From Alphaproteobacteria bacterium UBA6324 (GTDB lineage: Bacteria > Pseudomonadota > Alphaproteobacteria > CAAGCB01 > CAG-977), in the NCBI GenBank assembly GCA_002439085.1, contig DJSW01000015.1:1-64000 (forward strand): a DNA stretch of 64,000 nt, read 5' to 3'. Shown here in pieces: positions 7,613 through 16,475 of the stretch. The notes under the pieces are model-generated. The model was not told the DNA's origin, searched no databases, and saw only the letters and a program-made list of their open reading frames with translations. A program made the translations under genes and the position numbers. The stretch's first letter is position 1. The number at the start of each line of letters is the position of its first letter.

Positions 7613-9676
7613 TTAACAGGCGCAGGCTTGCTGGCGTTTGACGGCGATGAGCTCCTCATCGCACAAGGGGCAGAATTTGTGTTCGCCCGAAATGTATCCG
7701 TGTTTGGGACAAATAGAGAAAGTAGGTGTCACCGTCACATAGGGTATCCTATAATTCTCTAAAATTCTCTTAAGAAGCGTGCGGCACGTCTTCGCGTCCG
7801 AAATCCGTTCGCCCATATACAGGTGCATAACCGTGCCGCCCGTGTATTTCGACTGCAGGGATTCCTGCAGGTTCAACGCGGTGAACGGATCGTCCGTGAA
7901 CCCGACCGGCAATTGCGAAGAGTTCGTGTAGTACGGCGCGGATTTCGTTCCCGCCTGAATGATGTCGGGATAACGTTTCTGGTCTTCCTTGGCCAGACGG
8001 TAGGTCGTCCCTTCGGCCGGCGTGGCTTCCAGATTGTACATGCTGCCGGTTTCCTGCTGGAATTCGACCATTTTGTTGCGAATGTATTCCAGAAAACGGT
8101 TGGCGAAGTCCTGACCGAACGAATCGGTGATGTCGTGTTCGTCGTTCGTAAAGTTGCGGATCATTTCGTTGATGCCGTTGACGCCGATCGTCGAAAAATG
8201 GTTGCGCAGCGTGCCCAGATAGCGTTTCGTGAACGGGAACAGCCCCGCGTCCATGTGGCGCTGAATGACTTTGCGCTTGATTTCCAGCGTCGTGCGCGCC
8301 AAATCCATCAATTCGTCCAGACGTTTCATCATCCCCGCTTCGTCGCCTTTGAACAGATAGCCCAAACGCGCGCAGTTCAGCGTGACAACGCCGATCGACC
8401 CCGTCTGTTCGGCCGACCCGAACAACCCGTTGCCTCTGGCCAGCAACTGACGCAAATCCAGTTGCAGACGGCAACACATTGAACGCACCTGCCCCGGTTT
8501 CAGGCTGGAATTGATGAAGTTCTGGAAATAGGGCAAGCCGTATTTCGCCGTCATCTCGAACAACAGGTTCGCGTTTTCGCTTTCCCACGGGAAATCGGGC
8601 GTGATGTTGTACGTCGGGATCGGGAACGTGAACAGGCGTCCCTTGGCGTCGCCGGCGGTCATGACCTCGATATAGGCTTTGTTGATCATGTCCATTTCGA
8701 CCTGCAGATCGCCGTAGGTGAAATCCATTTCCTCGCCACCGATGACGGGATTCTGTTCGCGCAAATCCTCGGGGCAGACCCAGTCGAACGTCAGGTTCGT
8801 AAAGGGCGTCTGCGTCCCCCAGCGCGACGGAACGTTCAGGTTGTAGATGAATTCCTGAAAATTCTGCTTCACTTCGTCATAGGTCAGCTTGTCCTTGCGG
8901 ATGAACGGCGCCAGATAGGTATCGACAGATGAAAAGGCCTGCGCCCCCGCCCATTCGTTTTGCAGCGTGCCCAAAAAGTTCACCATCTGCCCCAAAGCGG
9001 AACCCAAATGTTTGGGAATGCCGGATTCGACCTTCCCCGGAACACCGTTCAACCCTTCCTGCAACAGGGCGCGCAAAGACCATCCCGCGCAATACCCCGA
9101 CAGCATATCCAGATCGTGGATGTGGAAATCGCCGTTGCGGTGCGCTTCGCCGGCCGCCTGCGGATAAACGTGCGACAGCCAATAGTTGGCGATGATCTTG
9201 CCCGAAACGTTCAGAATCAACCCGCCCAGCGAATAGCCCTGATTGGCGTTCGCGTTGACGCGCCAATCCGCGCGTTCCAGATATTCGTTGACCGACGACG
9301 CGACATCCACCAGCGTTTTTTTGTCCTGACGGGATTTGTTGCGGTTTTCGCGGTAAACGATATAGGCGCGCGCCGTTTTGTAATAGTTCGCGGAAATCAA
9401 AACCTGTTCGACGACATCCTGAATCTGTTCGATCGTCGGCAGAACGCCTTTGGAAAAGCGGTGGCGCAAAACCTTTGTCACCTGATTGGTCAGCAAAGAC
9501 GCTTCGTCTTCGTCGAATTCGCCGGTCGCGTCGCCCGCACGGCGAATGGCGGACATGATCTTTTCGGAATTGAAAATCACCTGCGTTCCGTCGCGTTTGA
9601 CGATGCGGGACAAATCCTTGCTGGCGTCGTCGTCGTCCGCGTTGACAATCTCTAACTTCGGTGTCTGTTCAGACAT
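7613..9676 (-). CDS. nrdD: Anaerobic ribonucleoside-triphosphate reductase, catalytic body lacking the glycyl-radical tail
   Basis: Class III ribonucleotide reductase makes deoxynucleotides without oxygen. The protein has 687 residues. An N-terminal ATP-cone begins with LSRIVKRDGTQVIFNSEKI, and the catalytic barrel follows. The C-terminus has zinc-site residues in CPKHGYISGEHKFCPLC but stops at QQACAC, before the RVxGY radical loop, which is encoded by the next gene. ATG 9676 is preferred over the in-frame GTG at 9721 because GGAG lies 6 bases upstream. Two NrdR-type boxes lie in the promoter. First gene of the nrdD, radical-domain, nrdG operon. Confidence 0.93.
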   Translation of the reverse strand: MSEQTPKLEIVNADDDDASKDLSRIVKRDGTQVIFNSEKIMSAIRRAGDATGEFDEDEASLLTNQVTKVLRHRFSKGVLPTIEQIQDVVEQVLISANYYKTARAYIVYRENRNKSRQDKKTLVDVASSVNEYLERADWRVNANANQGYSLGGLILNVSGKIIANYWLSHVYPQAAGEAHRNGDFHIHDLDMLSGYCAGWSLRALLQEGLNGVPGKVESGIPKHLGSALGQMVNFLGTLQNEWAGAQAFSSVDTYLAPFIRKDKLTYDEVKQNFQEFIYNLNVPSRWGTQTPFTNLTFDWVCPEDLREQNPVIGGEEMDFTYGDLQVEMDMINKAYIEVMTAGDAKGRLFTFPIPTYNITPDFPWESENANLLFEMTAKYGLPYFQNFINSSLKPGQVRSMCCRLQLDLRQLLARGNGLFGSAEQTGSIGVVTLNCARLGYLFKGDEAGMMKRLDELMDLARTTLEIKRKVIQRHMDAGLFPFTKRYLGTLRNHFSTIGVNGINEMIRNFTNDEHDITDSFGQDFANRFLEYIRNKMVEFQQETGSMYNLEATPAEGTTYRLAKEDQKRYPDIIQAGTKSAPYYTNSSQLPVGFTDDPFTALNLQESLQSKYTGGTVMHLYMGERISDAKTCRTLLKRILENYRIPYVTVTPTFSICPKHGYISGEHKFCPLCDEELIAVKRQQACAC

Positions 9677-9717
9677 GAAAATCTCCGTTTTCTGGGTTTC
9701 GCGTGTTGTGACGGACA

Positions 9718-9733
9718 ACACAACAGATTGTGT
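9718..9733. promoter_or_regulatory. NrdR box 1 upstream of nrdD
   Basis: ACACAACAGATTGTGT matches the NrdR consensus ACACWATATATWGTGT at 14 of 16 positions. Its centre is 33 bp from box 2, about three helical turns, as expected for cooperative NrdR binding. It would let NrdR repress the operon when dATP is high. Confidence 0.8.
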
Positions 9734-9750
9734 CCCGCCCCTCTTTACTG

Positions 9751-9766
9751 CGACAATATATTGTAA
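9751..9766. promoter_or_regulatory. NrdR box 2 overlapping the nrdD -10 region
   Basis: The core ACAATATATTGT (9753-9764) is a perfect palindrome and matches the NrdR consensus at 12 of 16 positions. It overlaps the predicted -10, so bound NrdR would block RNA polymerase. Confidence 0.8.
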
Positions 9767-9782
9767 CTTTCCGGTCTTGCAA
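9755..9782 (-). promoter_or_regulatory. Predicted nrdD promoter
   Basis: Minus-strand TTGCAA (9777-9782), a 16-bp spacer and TATATT (9755-9760). The -10 lies inside NrdR box 2. The remaining ~170 bp up to 9965 hold nothing I recognise. Confidence 0.5.
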
Positions 9783-9964
9783 CCGAAAAAAAATATTTTT
9801 TCGATTGACAGGAAAAACGTCGGCTTTCCGCCGTTTTCAAAGTTCGGCTACGTTCAATTTCTTAACGGCTTTTTAACCTTTGGCGTTTTGACAACAATAG
9901 CCGTTCGCGCGCCCGTGTCAAACGGAAAAACGCAACCTGTTGTTTTGCGCCGATTCACATACGG

Positions 9965-9993
9965 AAAAGGGGGCGGCCGTTCCGTCCCCCTTT
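9965..9993 (-). terminator. Intrinsic terminator of the flavoprotein gene
   Basis: The stem AAAGGGGG/CCCCCTTT lies just past the stop at 10011, with a short T-run on the minus strand. Confidence 0.6.
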
Positions 9994-10010
9994 CGCGAAT
10001 CAGGAAAAGT

Positions 10011-10655
10011 TCAGATGTTTTTCCCCAATTTATAGGCCTGTTCGGGATATTCCGTCCCGTTGACCGCGCCGACCGGCCAAACGCCCGAAGCGATCACGCG
10101 TCCGGCGTCCGTCCATCCCAGATAGTCCAGCAGGACTTCGTAATGCGATTCGATCGGCACGGCCTGCGACGGGCGCGTGTTCGCGTACGTCATCAGCAGC
10201 ACGGCCTTTTTCGGCGCGTGGATTTTGCCGTTGATCGCGTAGAACCGGTCGATGACGGCTTTCAGCTGCGCGGAAACCCCGAAATAATACATGGGTGAAG
10301 CGAACACGACGACATCAGCGTCAACGATGTTTTCACGCACGAAATTGAAATCGTCGTTGAAAACGCAATCGCCGTCCATGCCGCACCGGTCGCACGCGAT
10401 GCACGGATGCACGTTTTTAAACGCCGCGTCGAATCGCGCGACCGTGTGACCGGCCTCTTGCGCGCCCTTGGCGAACGAATCCGCCAAAACAGCCGAGTTG
10501 CCGCCTTTGCGCGGACTGCCCGTCAGGATCAGAATCCTCTGCGGTTTGGTCGATTTTTCCGCGGCGACGCTTTTCCGGCCGGACAGGATCGCGCCCGCGA
10601 CAACGGCGGCCGTTCCGGCGGCCAGCGTCTTTTTCAAAAACTCACGGCGTTCCAT
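10011..10655 (-). CDS. Tat-exported flavodoxin-like NAD(P)H-dependent FMN reductase
   Basis: A 214-residue protein with a twin-arginine signal, MERREFLKKTLAAGTAAVV. A flavodoxin-like fold follows, beginning ILILTGSPRKGGNSAVLAD, where SPRKGGNS is the FMN phosphate loop. CIACDRCGMDGDC resembles the cysteine-rich insertion of iron-sulfur flavoproteins, and ASPMYYFGVSAQLKAVIDRF is typical of the family. It is probably exported folded with its flavin to the periplasm. The start at ATG 10655, preceded by GGAGGAGG, was chosen over an upstream TTG frame. The gene follows the cupin protein immediately on the same strand. Substrate is unknown. Confidence 0.85.
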   Translation of the reverse strand: MERREFLKKTLAAGTAAVVAGAILSGRKSVAAEKSTKPQRILILTGSPRKGGNSAVLADSFAKGAQEAGHTVARFDAAFKNVHPCIACDRCGMDGDCVFNDDFNFVRENIVDADVVVFASPMYYFGVSAQLKAVIDRFYAINGKIHAPKKAVLLMTYANTRPSQAVPIESHYEVLLDYLGWTDAGRVIASGVWPVGAVNGTEYPEQAYKLGKNI

Positions 10656-10670
10656 CACAGCCTCCTCCAA

Positions 10671-11732
10671 TTACAGCTTGGAATATTCTTCGTCCGAAAC
10701 GGGTTCCAGCCATTCGTTGGACCGGTTTTCCCCCGGAACTTCGATCGCGATGTGCGAAAACCACGAATCGGCCTTGGCGCCGTGCCAGTGCTTGACGTTG
10801 GCGGGAATCGTGACGACCGCCCCCGGCGTCAGGGAAACGGCGGGCTTGCCCCATTCCTGATACCACCCCTTGCCGGCCGTGCAGATCAGAATCTGGCCGC
10901 CGCCCGCGGTCGCGTGATGAACGTGCCAGTCGTTGCGCGTCGCCGGTTCAAACGTCACGTTCGACATATGCAGCGCGGTTTCCTGCGGATTCGTCAGCGG
11001 TTTCAGATACGAATCGCCGATGAAATATTTGGCGTAGGCCGTGTTCAGATCGCCTTTGCCGAAAACGTTTTGTTTGGCGAAATCGGATTCGTCGCGAACC
11101 GCGGCGATTTTCAAAATCTCGTCCACCTGCGAATCGGTCACGCCGTTGTGTTTGGCAATGGCGATGTGGCTTTTCAGTTGCGGCGCGGCGTGCGGCAGCT
11201 GCGCCAAAAACGCGACCGTGGCGATTTCGCGCGTTTTCCAATCGACGTTGTCGCGGGCGAAAATGTCGCCGAACAGATGCGCTTTCAAATATTCGTCGAT
11301 CGCAGGGGCGAAATCAAACAAAGCGCCTTTGACTTCGCGGCCGGTCAGCTTCGTCTGGTTTTCCGTGCCGAAATCAATGCTTTTTCCCGCGGGCAAAGGC
11401 GACGGCGCCGCGCCCTCCGCGTCCTTTCCGCCCCGTTCGGCGACCAACATCCGCAACGTGTCCAGCGAATTCAGCGCGGCGGGAAATCCGGCGTAGGCGT
11501 ACAGCTGTGTCAGAATTTCCTTATAGGTGTTGACGGGGATTCCCGCGTCCAAACCGGCGGCCAGCGCGGATTTCAACGCGGCGTAATTGCCGCGCGCGGC
11601 GGCGGCGGAAACCGCGGCGACCGATTGTTCCATCGGGGTTAAAGACGAATTTGTTTTCATAACGGACTCCTTTGCGATGCAGGGCGTCGCCAGCAACGCC
11701 GAACAAATAAACGAAACGAAAAGCTTTTTCAT
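10671..11732 (-). CDS. Secreted carboxymuconolactone decarboxylase (double) plus cupin protein
   Basis: A 353-residue protein with signal peptide MKKLFVSFICSALLATPCIA. Two carboxymuconolactone decarboxylase (AhpD-like) segments follow: one around YKEILTQLYAYAGFPAALN, the second around REIATVAFLAQLPHAAPQLK. A C-terminal cupin carries metal-ligand-type histidines in WHVHHATAGGGQ and KHWHGAKAD. The CMD segments lack an obvious CxxC peroxidase pair. It pairs with the downstream Tat-exported flavoprotein, which suggests a periplasmic redox or quinone-handling role (inference). ATG 11732 with AAGGGA upstream is preferred over the longer frame from 11777. Confidence 0.85.
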   Translation of the reverse strand: MKKLFVSFICSALLATPCIAKESVMKTNSSLTPMEQSVAAVSAAAARGNYAALKSALAAGLDAGIPVNTYKEILTQLYAYAGFPAALNSLDTLRMLVAERGGKDAEGAAPSPLPAGKSIDFGTENQTKLTGREVKGALFDFAPAIDEYLKAHLFGDIFARDNVDWKTREIATVAFLAQLPHAAPQLKSHIAIAKHNGVTDSQVDEILKIAAVRDESDFAKQNVFGKGDLNTAYAKYFIGDSYLKPLTNPQETALHMSNVTFEPATRNDWHVHHATAGGGQILICTAGKGWYQEWGKPAVSLTPGAVVTIPANVKHWHGAKADSWFSHIAIEVPGENRSNEWLEPVSDEEYSKL

Positions 11733-11819
11733 GGCTTGTTCCCTTGATTGAATTGAACCATACCGGAATTGTGGCATTTACAGTTCACTTTAAGTCAAGA
11801 AAAAAAACGAACCGCCCCG

Positions 11820-11856
11820 AAAAAAAATTCCCCGTCCGTTCGATTCGGGCGGGGAA
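11820..11856 (-). terminator. Terminator of the ATPase operon
   Basis: A GC-rich stem, TTCCCCGTCCG/CGGGCGGGGAA, with loop TTCGATT. On the minus strand it is followed by eight T residues, immediately after atpG. Confidence 0.9.
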
Positions 11857-11866
11857 AGTCAAACCG

Positions 11867-12760
11867 TCATTTTCTTTTCTGCTTTCGCAGCGCCTCCGCG
11901 CCGGAAACGACATCCAGCAGTTCGGTCGTGATGTTTTCCTGCCGCATTTGCTGGTATTCCAGATTCATGTTTTCCAGATTTTCGTCAATGTTCTTTTCCG
12001 CCGCCTGCATGGTCGTCAAACGCATATGGTGTTCGGCGGACAACGCTTCGGTGATTGCGGTGGACAGCTCGATCAGCAGCCGTTCCCGCACCAGCGCGGA
12101 ATAAATCGCGGACGCGGGCAGCGTGTAGGTCGGAAAATGGCGCCCCGGCCACCCCATTTTCTTCACGCGTTCCAACCATTCCGTCCCCAACGGCATCAAC
12201 AGCGTTTCCGTCGGCGCAACGCTGACCCCGCGTTTATGGCTGTAAAACACATAGACATGGGTGATGTGGTTCGCGTGCATATGTTCGTCCGCCGTGACCA
12301 GAACGGATGCCGCCGTTTTGCTGACCGCCTTGACGGAATTGGAAACGGGATAGTTCGCCGCGACGTTCCATTGGTTGCGCTGCAGCTGGCCGATGATCTG
12401 GCGGCCGACCGCGATAAAGACCGACCGGTCGATTTTGAACCCTTTTTCGATCAGCGTTTTCTGGGCGTAGCGGACAACTTCGCGGTTCATTTTGCCGACC
12501 AACCCCGTGTCCGACCCGATCAGAACCGCCAAAGCGCGTTTCGCGTCGGGCTTGACCGCGGCCGTTTTGGGCAGCTCCAGTTCGCCGTTTTTCATCAAAG
12601 CGACCGCCCCCAGATTGATCGTGCGGCCGTATTCGATCAAAGACTTCAAAGCCGTGTCGTACTGGATGATGCTGACGGCCGACAGCGATTTCATCGTCGA
12701 AACGATGGAACGCAGGTCTTGCGTCGTTTTGATCCGCTTTTGCAGCCCTTCGATATCCAT
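11867..12760 (-). CDS. atpG: N-type ATPase gamma subunit
   Basis: The central stalk subunit that rotates inside the alpha3-beta3 head. The 297-residue protein has the diagnostic N- and C-terminal helices: LQKRIKTTQDLRSIVSTMKS at the start and LSAEHHMRLTTMQAAEKNID with LEYQQMRQENITTELLDVV near the end. It is the last gene of the atpDCQRBEFAG operon, 15 bp after atpA, and is followed by a strong terminator. Confidence 0.93.
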   Translation of the reverse strand: MDIEGLQKRIKTTQDLRSIVSTMKSLSAVSIIQYDTALKSLIEYGRTINLGAVALMKNGELELPKTAAVKPDAKRALAVLIGSDTGLVGKMNREVVRYAQKTLIEKGFKIDRSVFIAVGRQIIGQLQRNQWNVAANYPVSNSVKAVSKTAASVLVTADEHMHANHITHVYVFYSHKRGVSVAPTETLLMPLGTEWLERVKKMGWPGRHFPTYTLPASAIYSALVRERLLIELSTAITEALSAEHHMRLTTMQAAEKNIDENLENMNLEYQQMRQENITTELLDVVSGAEALRKQKRK

Positions 12761-12775
12761 GCCGCCCCCTTCGCC

Positions 12776-14305
12776 TTACACCTGTTTGGCGGACAAAACG
12801 CGTTCGTTGACCAAAGCTTCGCGAATGTCGTCGGCCAGCGCCTTTTTGCGTTCGGGCGACAATTTTTCGCGGTGCAGGATCAAATCGGCCGTTTCTTTGT
12901 GCTTTGTTTTCATCAACGACGCGATGACGCGGTACGCCTTTTCCCGCAGCTTGTCGGAAACGTTGTCCAGCAATCCTTCTGTCGTCGCGAACAAAACCGC
13001 GATCTGATCCACGACGGGAACGGGCGCGAACTGCTTTTGCTGCATGACGGCGCGGATGGCGCGGCCGCGTTTCAGCTGACGTTCGGTTTCCGCGTCCAGA
13101 TGCGAACGGAATTTGGCGAAGCTTTCCAGTTCCTCGAACTGCGAAAACGCCAGTTTCAAAGGCCCGACCAGCGAACTGTACGCCGGCAGCTGCGCGTCGC
13201 CGCCCACGCGGGAAACGGAACGCCCCGTGTCGATCGCGGGCAGGATGCCTTTCTGGAACATCGGCGAAGACAGGTAAATCTGCCCGTCCGTAATGGAAAT
13301 GATGTTCGTCGGAATGTAGGCGGAAATGTTCTGCGCTTCGGTTTCCACGATCGGCAGAGCCGTCAGCGACCCGCCGCCGTATTCCGGACGCAGGCGCGTC
13401 GAACGTTCCAACAAACGCGAATGAATGTAGAAAATGTCGCCGGGGAAGGCTTCGCGTCCGGGGGGACGGCGCAGCAGCAGCGACAATTCGCGGTACGCGC
13501 GGGCGTGGTTGGTCAGATCGTCGTAAACGACCAGAACGTCCTTGCCCTTTTCCATAAAGTATTCGCCGATCGCCGTCGCCGCGTAGGGGGCGATGTACTG
13601 CATCCCCGCCGTTTCGTCGCCGGACGCCGCCACGACGATCGTGTTTTTCATCACGTCGTATTTTTTCAGGCTGTCCACCACGCGGGCGATGGCCGTGCCG
13701 CGCTGGGCGATCGCGCAGTAAATGCAGATGACGCCGGTGTTTTTCTGGTTGATGATCGCGTCGATCGCCAAAGCGGTTTTGCCCGTTTGCCGGTCGCCCA
13801 AGATCAATTCGCGCTGGCCGCGGCCGATCGGCGTAAACGAATCGATCGCCTTGATCCCCGTTTGCAGCGGCGAAGAAACCGGCGCGCGGGACATGATCGG
13901 ATAGGCTTCGCGTTCGATTTTGCGACGGTTGACAGTGACGATACGCCCTTCGCCGTCCAACGGGTTGCCCAACGGGTCGATCACGCGCCCCAACAAACGT
14001 TCGCCGACCGGCACGTCAACGACGCGGCCGGTGCGATAGACGCGGTCGCCGGCCTTGACGCCGTCGGGACGGTTCAGGAAAACGACGCCGACGGAATCTT
14101 CGGACAGCGTAAAGGTCATACCGGTGACATTTCCGGGGAAACTCAGCAATTCCTCCATCTGAACGTTATCCAAACGGGACACTTCGGCCGTCCCGCCGGA
14201 TATCGACGAAACCGTGCTGATTTCCTCGATGTTCATTTTGGCCGATTGCAGGTCGATCGTGTCCTGAACCGCGCCGAACGCGTCTTTTACAGCTTCTATT
14301 AACAT
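12776..14305 (-). CDS. atpA: N-type ATPase alpha subunit
   Basis: The non-catalytic nucleotide-binding head subunit, 509 residues, the usual length. The P-loop GDRQTGKTAL lies near residue 170. YIPTNIISITDGQIYL and the family signature PAIDTGRSVSRVGGDAQ are intact. It sits between the b-type and gamma genes, as in N-ATPase operons, with gaps of 15-19 bp. Confidence 0.96.
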   Translation of the reverse strand: MLIEAVKDAFGAVQDTIDLQSAKMNIEEISTVSSISGGTAEVSRLDNVQMEELLSFPGNVTGMTFTLSEDSVGVVFLNRPDGVKAGDRVYRTGRVVDVPVGERLLGRVIDPLGNPLDGEGRIVTVNRRKIEREAYPIMSRAPVSSPLQTGIKAIDSFTPIGRGQRELILGDRQTGKTALAIDAIINQKNTGVICIYCAIAQRGTAIARVVDSLKKYDVMKNTIVVAASGDETAGMQYIAPYAATAIGEYFMEKGKDVLVVYDDLTNHARAYRELSLLLRRPPGREAFPGDIFYIHSRLLERSTRLRPEYGGGSLTALPIVETEAQNISAYIPTNIISITDGQIYLSSPMFQKGILPAIDTGRSVSRVGGDAQLPAYSSLVGPLKLAFSQFEELESFAKFRSHLDAETERQLKRGRAIRAVMQQKQFAPVPVVDQIAVLFATTEGLLDNVSDKLREKAYRVIASLMKTKHKETADLILHREKLSPERKKALADDIREALVNERVLSAKQV

Positions 14306-14324
14306 ACCGGCTCCGTTTGTTTGA

Positions 14325-15104
14325 TCAGTTTTCTTCGCGGCTGAGGCGCAGGGAGATGTTTTCCAGCGCGTCGTGCATTTTCGCCGTGAACGTGTTCAGG
14401 TAATCGTCCAAATTCCACGAAACGACGTTGCCGTTGACGGAAAATTCAATGCCGCACAGCAAACGCGGGTTGACGTTGAAAACGAATTGCGGATTTTCCG
14501 CGTCCAAAACCGCGGAAAGCATTTTTTTCAATTCGTCCCGCGCTTCGGGCGTCAGCTCTTCGGAAGTGGTGATTTGCAAAGGCACGTCCGCGTCCGCGGC
14601 CAGAATTTTCTTATCCTTGGCGGACAATTCCTCCAGCTGGTGTTTGAACACGGAAACGAACCGCGCTTCCAGCTCTTCGTCGGCCATGCGCTTGAACGCC
14701 TTGCGGGCGAAATCCAAAAAGTTGGTCACGACCGTCTGACGGACTTCGTTGACCATCAACGCCTTTTCGCGATCCAGTTCCTGCTGCAGCAGCAAACGTT
14801 TTTCCAGCACTTCGGCCTGCACGTCGTGTTCCAGCTGTTTACGCAGGTTTTCGGCCTCTTCGCGGGCTTCGTTCAAAATCTGCGCGCGTTCGTTGTCGAT
14901 GGCCAGATAACGCTTGTTCAGCTCGTCCAGCTTTTTTTCGGCGTCGGAAGCCAGATCCTCGGCGTTTTTGATTTCGCCGGCGATGTGTTTTTCGCGCTTG
15001 TCAATCGCGACCAGCAAAGGCTTGTACAGGAATTTGTACAACGCCCACGCCAAAATCGTGAAATTGACGATTTGCGCCATTACGGTTGTAAAATCTAAAG
15101 ACAT
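14325..15104 (-). CDS. atpF: N-type ATPase long b subunit (b/delta-like)
   Basis: The stator subunit. At 259 residues it is far longer than a standard b subunit (~160). An N-terminal membrane segment (VMAQIVNFTILAWALYKFLY) leads into a charged coiled coil. The C-terminal half (FLDFARKAFKRMADEELEA onward) resembles the delta subunit. No separate delta gene exists in the operon, consistent with N-ATPases, where long AtpF covers that role. Confidence 0.9.
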   Translation of the reverse strand: MSLDFTTVMAQIVNFTILAWALYKFLYKPLLVAIDKREKHIAGEIKNAEDLASDAEKKLDELNKRYLAIDNERAQILNEAREEAENLRKQLEHDVQAEVLEKRLLLQQELDREKALMVNEVRQTVVTNFLDFARKAFKRMADEELEARFVSVFKHQLEELSAKDKKILAADADVPLQITTSEELTPEARDELKKMLSAVLDAENPQFVFNVNPRLLCGIEFSVNGNVVSWNLDDYLNTFTAKMHDALENISLRLSREEN

Positions 15105-15140
15105 TCTTTTTATCCCTGTCTGTTAAAGGGGAAAAGCGGA

Positions 15141-15419
15141 TCACTTCGCGGCGACGGAAACGGCGTACTGCCAGAACGGATTGGCGAACAGCAAAATCAT
15201 CGCGACGACAAAGCAGTAAATGCCCGACGTTTCGACGATCGCCAAGGAAATGAACATCGTGCGGGAAATGGAACCGGCTTCGTCGGGCTGCTGCGCCAAA
15301 GAGGTCAGCCCCGAAGCGACCGCGTACCCTTCGGCCAAACCGGCGGCCGACGCGCCGACGCACAGACAAAAGCCCGCGGTGAAAATAGAAATCGAACCCA
15401 AAATAGCAGCTAAATCCAT
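15141..15419 (-). CDS. atpE: N-type ATPase c subunit with two ring carboxylates
   Basis: The rotor-ring proteolipid, 92 residues, two helices joined by a polar loop (SLAQQPDEAG). Helix 2 carries the ion-binding E63 in VETSGIY, with the T/S and Tyr pattern of Na+-type rings. Helix 1 has a second glutamate, E30, in GLAEGYA, where Na+-type F-ATPases have glutamine. Double carboxylates are a known N-ATPase feature. ATG 15419 was chosen because the protein begins MDLAAILGS and is preceded by a purine-rich AGGAGG-like site; the longer frame from 15491 runs into atpB. Confidence 0.95.
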   Translation of the reverse strand: MDLAAILGSISIFTAGFCLCVGASAAGLAEGYAVASGLTSLAQQPDEAGSISRTMFISLAIVETSGIYCFVVAMILLFANPFWQYAVSVAAK

Positions 15420-15438
15420 AATACAGTCCTCCTGTTTA

Positions 15439-16164
15439 TCATAAAGTTTCGTTATTTGTCGCGACGGGCTTTTTATCCTGCGCGGGGACATCGTCGTCGC
15501 CGTGAACGGATGATATGTACATCAACGCCAGCATCGCGAAAATGTAAGCTTGAATCATGCCGGTGAACAACCCCAGCACCTGCATGGGCAAGGGCAGAAT
15601 GAACGGAACCAGCATCAGGCAGATCGACCCGATGATGACGCCCGACAAAACGTTGCCGAACAAACGGACGGCCATCGCCCCCGTTGACGTCAGTTCGCTT
15701 AAAATGTTAAAGGGCAGCATCGCGGGCGACGGTTCCAGATATTTTTTCAAATACTTTTTCATCCCCGCCGTTTTGATCCCGAAAAACGGCACCCCCAACA
15801 GCACCATGGACGCCAGCGCCGCCGTCGTGGACAGAGACGCCGTCGGCGTTTTGAACGTCGGAATGATCGTCAGCAGGTTGCACGTCAGAATGAACAAAAA
15901 CAGCGTCCCGATGAACGGCAGATATGTCATCGAATTGACGCCTTTCGTCATTTCGCTGATCTGGCCGTAGATAACCTTGACCATGACCTCCATCGCCGTC
16001 TGCCAATGGGAAACCTTGTTGCCGGTTTTCAAATGTCGGGTCGCCAGCCACGAAACCAGCAGCAGAACCGCCATGACGATCCACGTTGACGCGATCGTCC
16101 AATTCACGGGGAAATTGAAATACGGCAAAATGAAAGCTATTTGTTCGTCATACAATTCCAGCAT
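15439..16164 (-). CDS. atpB: N-type ATPase a subunit
   Basis: The membrane stator channel subunit, 241 residues with five to six hydrophobic segments. The helix holding the essential arginine is seen in TSTGAMAVRLFGNVLSGVII (AVRLFGN). GLFTGMIQAYIFAMLALMYI near the C-terminus is the other conserved channel helix. It begins 5 bp after atpR. Confidence 0.95.
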   Translation of the reverse strand: MLELYDEQIAFILPYFNFPVNWTIASTWIVMAVLLLVSWLATRHLKTGNKVSHWQTAMEVMVKVIYGQISEMTKGVNSMTYLPFIGTLFLFILTCNLLTIIPTFKTPTASLSTTAALASMVLLGVPFFGIKTAGMKKYLKKYLEPSPAMLPFNILSELTSTGAMAVRLFGNVLSGVIIGSICLMLVPFILPLPMQVLGLFTGMIQAYIFAMLALMYISSVHGDDDVPAQDKKPVATNNETL

Positions 16165-16169
16165 ACGCT

Positions 16170-16475
16170 TTACTCCCTACATTCCTTTTCCTGCGCCAGT
16201 TTCCGTTTCACGAAACGGACGATCGCGAACCGCGCCGCCAACAATCCGGCCGCACCGGACAACAACGCCTGCGCGTCGTAAACGGCCAGCCCGTACAGCC
16301 CCGCGCACAGCAAAACCGACCGCGAAACCCAACTGAGAAAAAGGAACAGCTTTTTGCGTTCAACCTTTTTCAACCGCGCGACAGACCACCACAACCCGCC
16401 GAAATACAGCCCGCCCAACGCCAGCCCGCCAAACGCGCCGACGCAAATCGCGGCGGGGTTCAAAACGGGCGTCAT
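16170..16475 (-). CDS. atpR: N-ATPase subunit AtpR
   Basis: A 101-residue membrane protein with three hydrophobic segments and a basic C-terminus. Its position between the AtpI-like gene and atpB is diagnostic of N-ATPase operons, where AtpR is thought to help assemble the a/c interface. Its start overlaps the atpQ stop by four bases (ATGA). The assignment rests on position and topology more than on sequence motif. Confidence 0.8.
   Translation of the reverse strand: MTPVLNPAAICVGAFGGLALGGLYFGGLWWSVARLKKVERKKLFLFLSWVSRSVLLCAGLYGLAVYDAQALLSGAAGLLAARFAIVRFVKRKLAQEKECRE

Noticed and set aside
7547..7615. Selenocysteine or readthrough joining NrdD to its radical tail
   Set aside because: The two in-frame stops between the parts are TAA and TAG, not TGA, and the tail gene has its own ATG.
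11744..14302. An 852-codon open frame antisense to atpG and atpA
   Set aside because: It reads as Arg/Phe/Gln-rich low-complexity sequence caused by GC-rich codon bias. The minus-strand ATPase genes are unambiguous.
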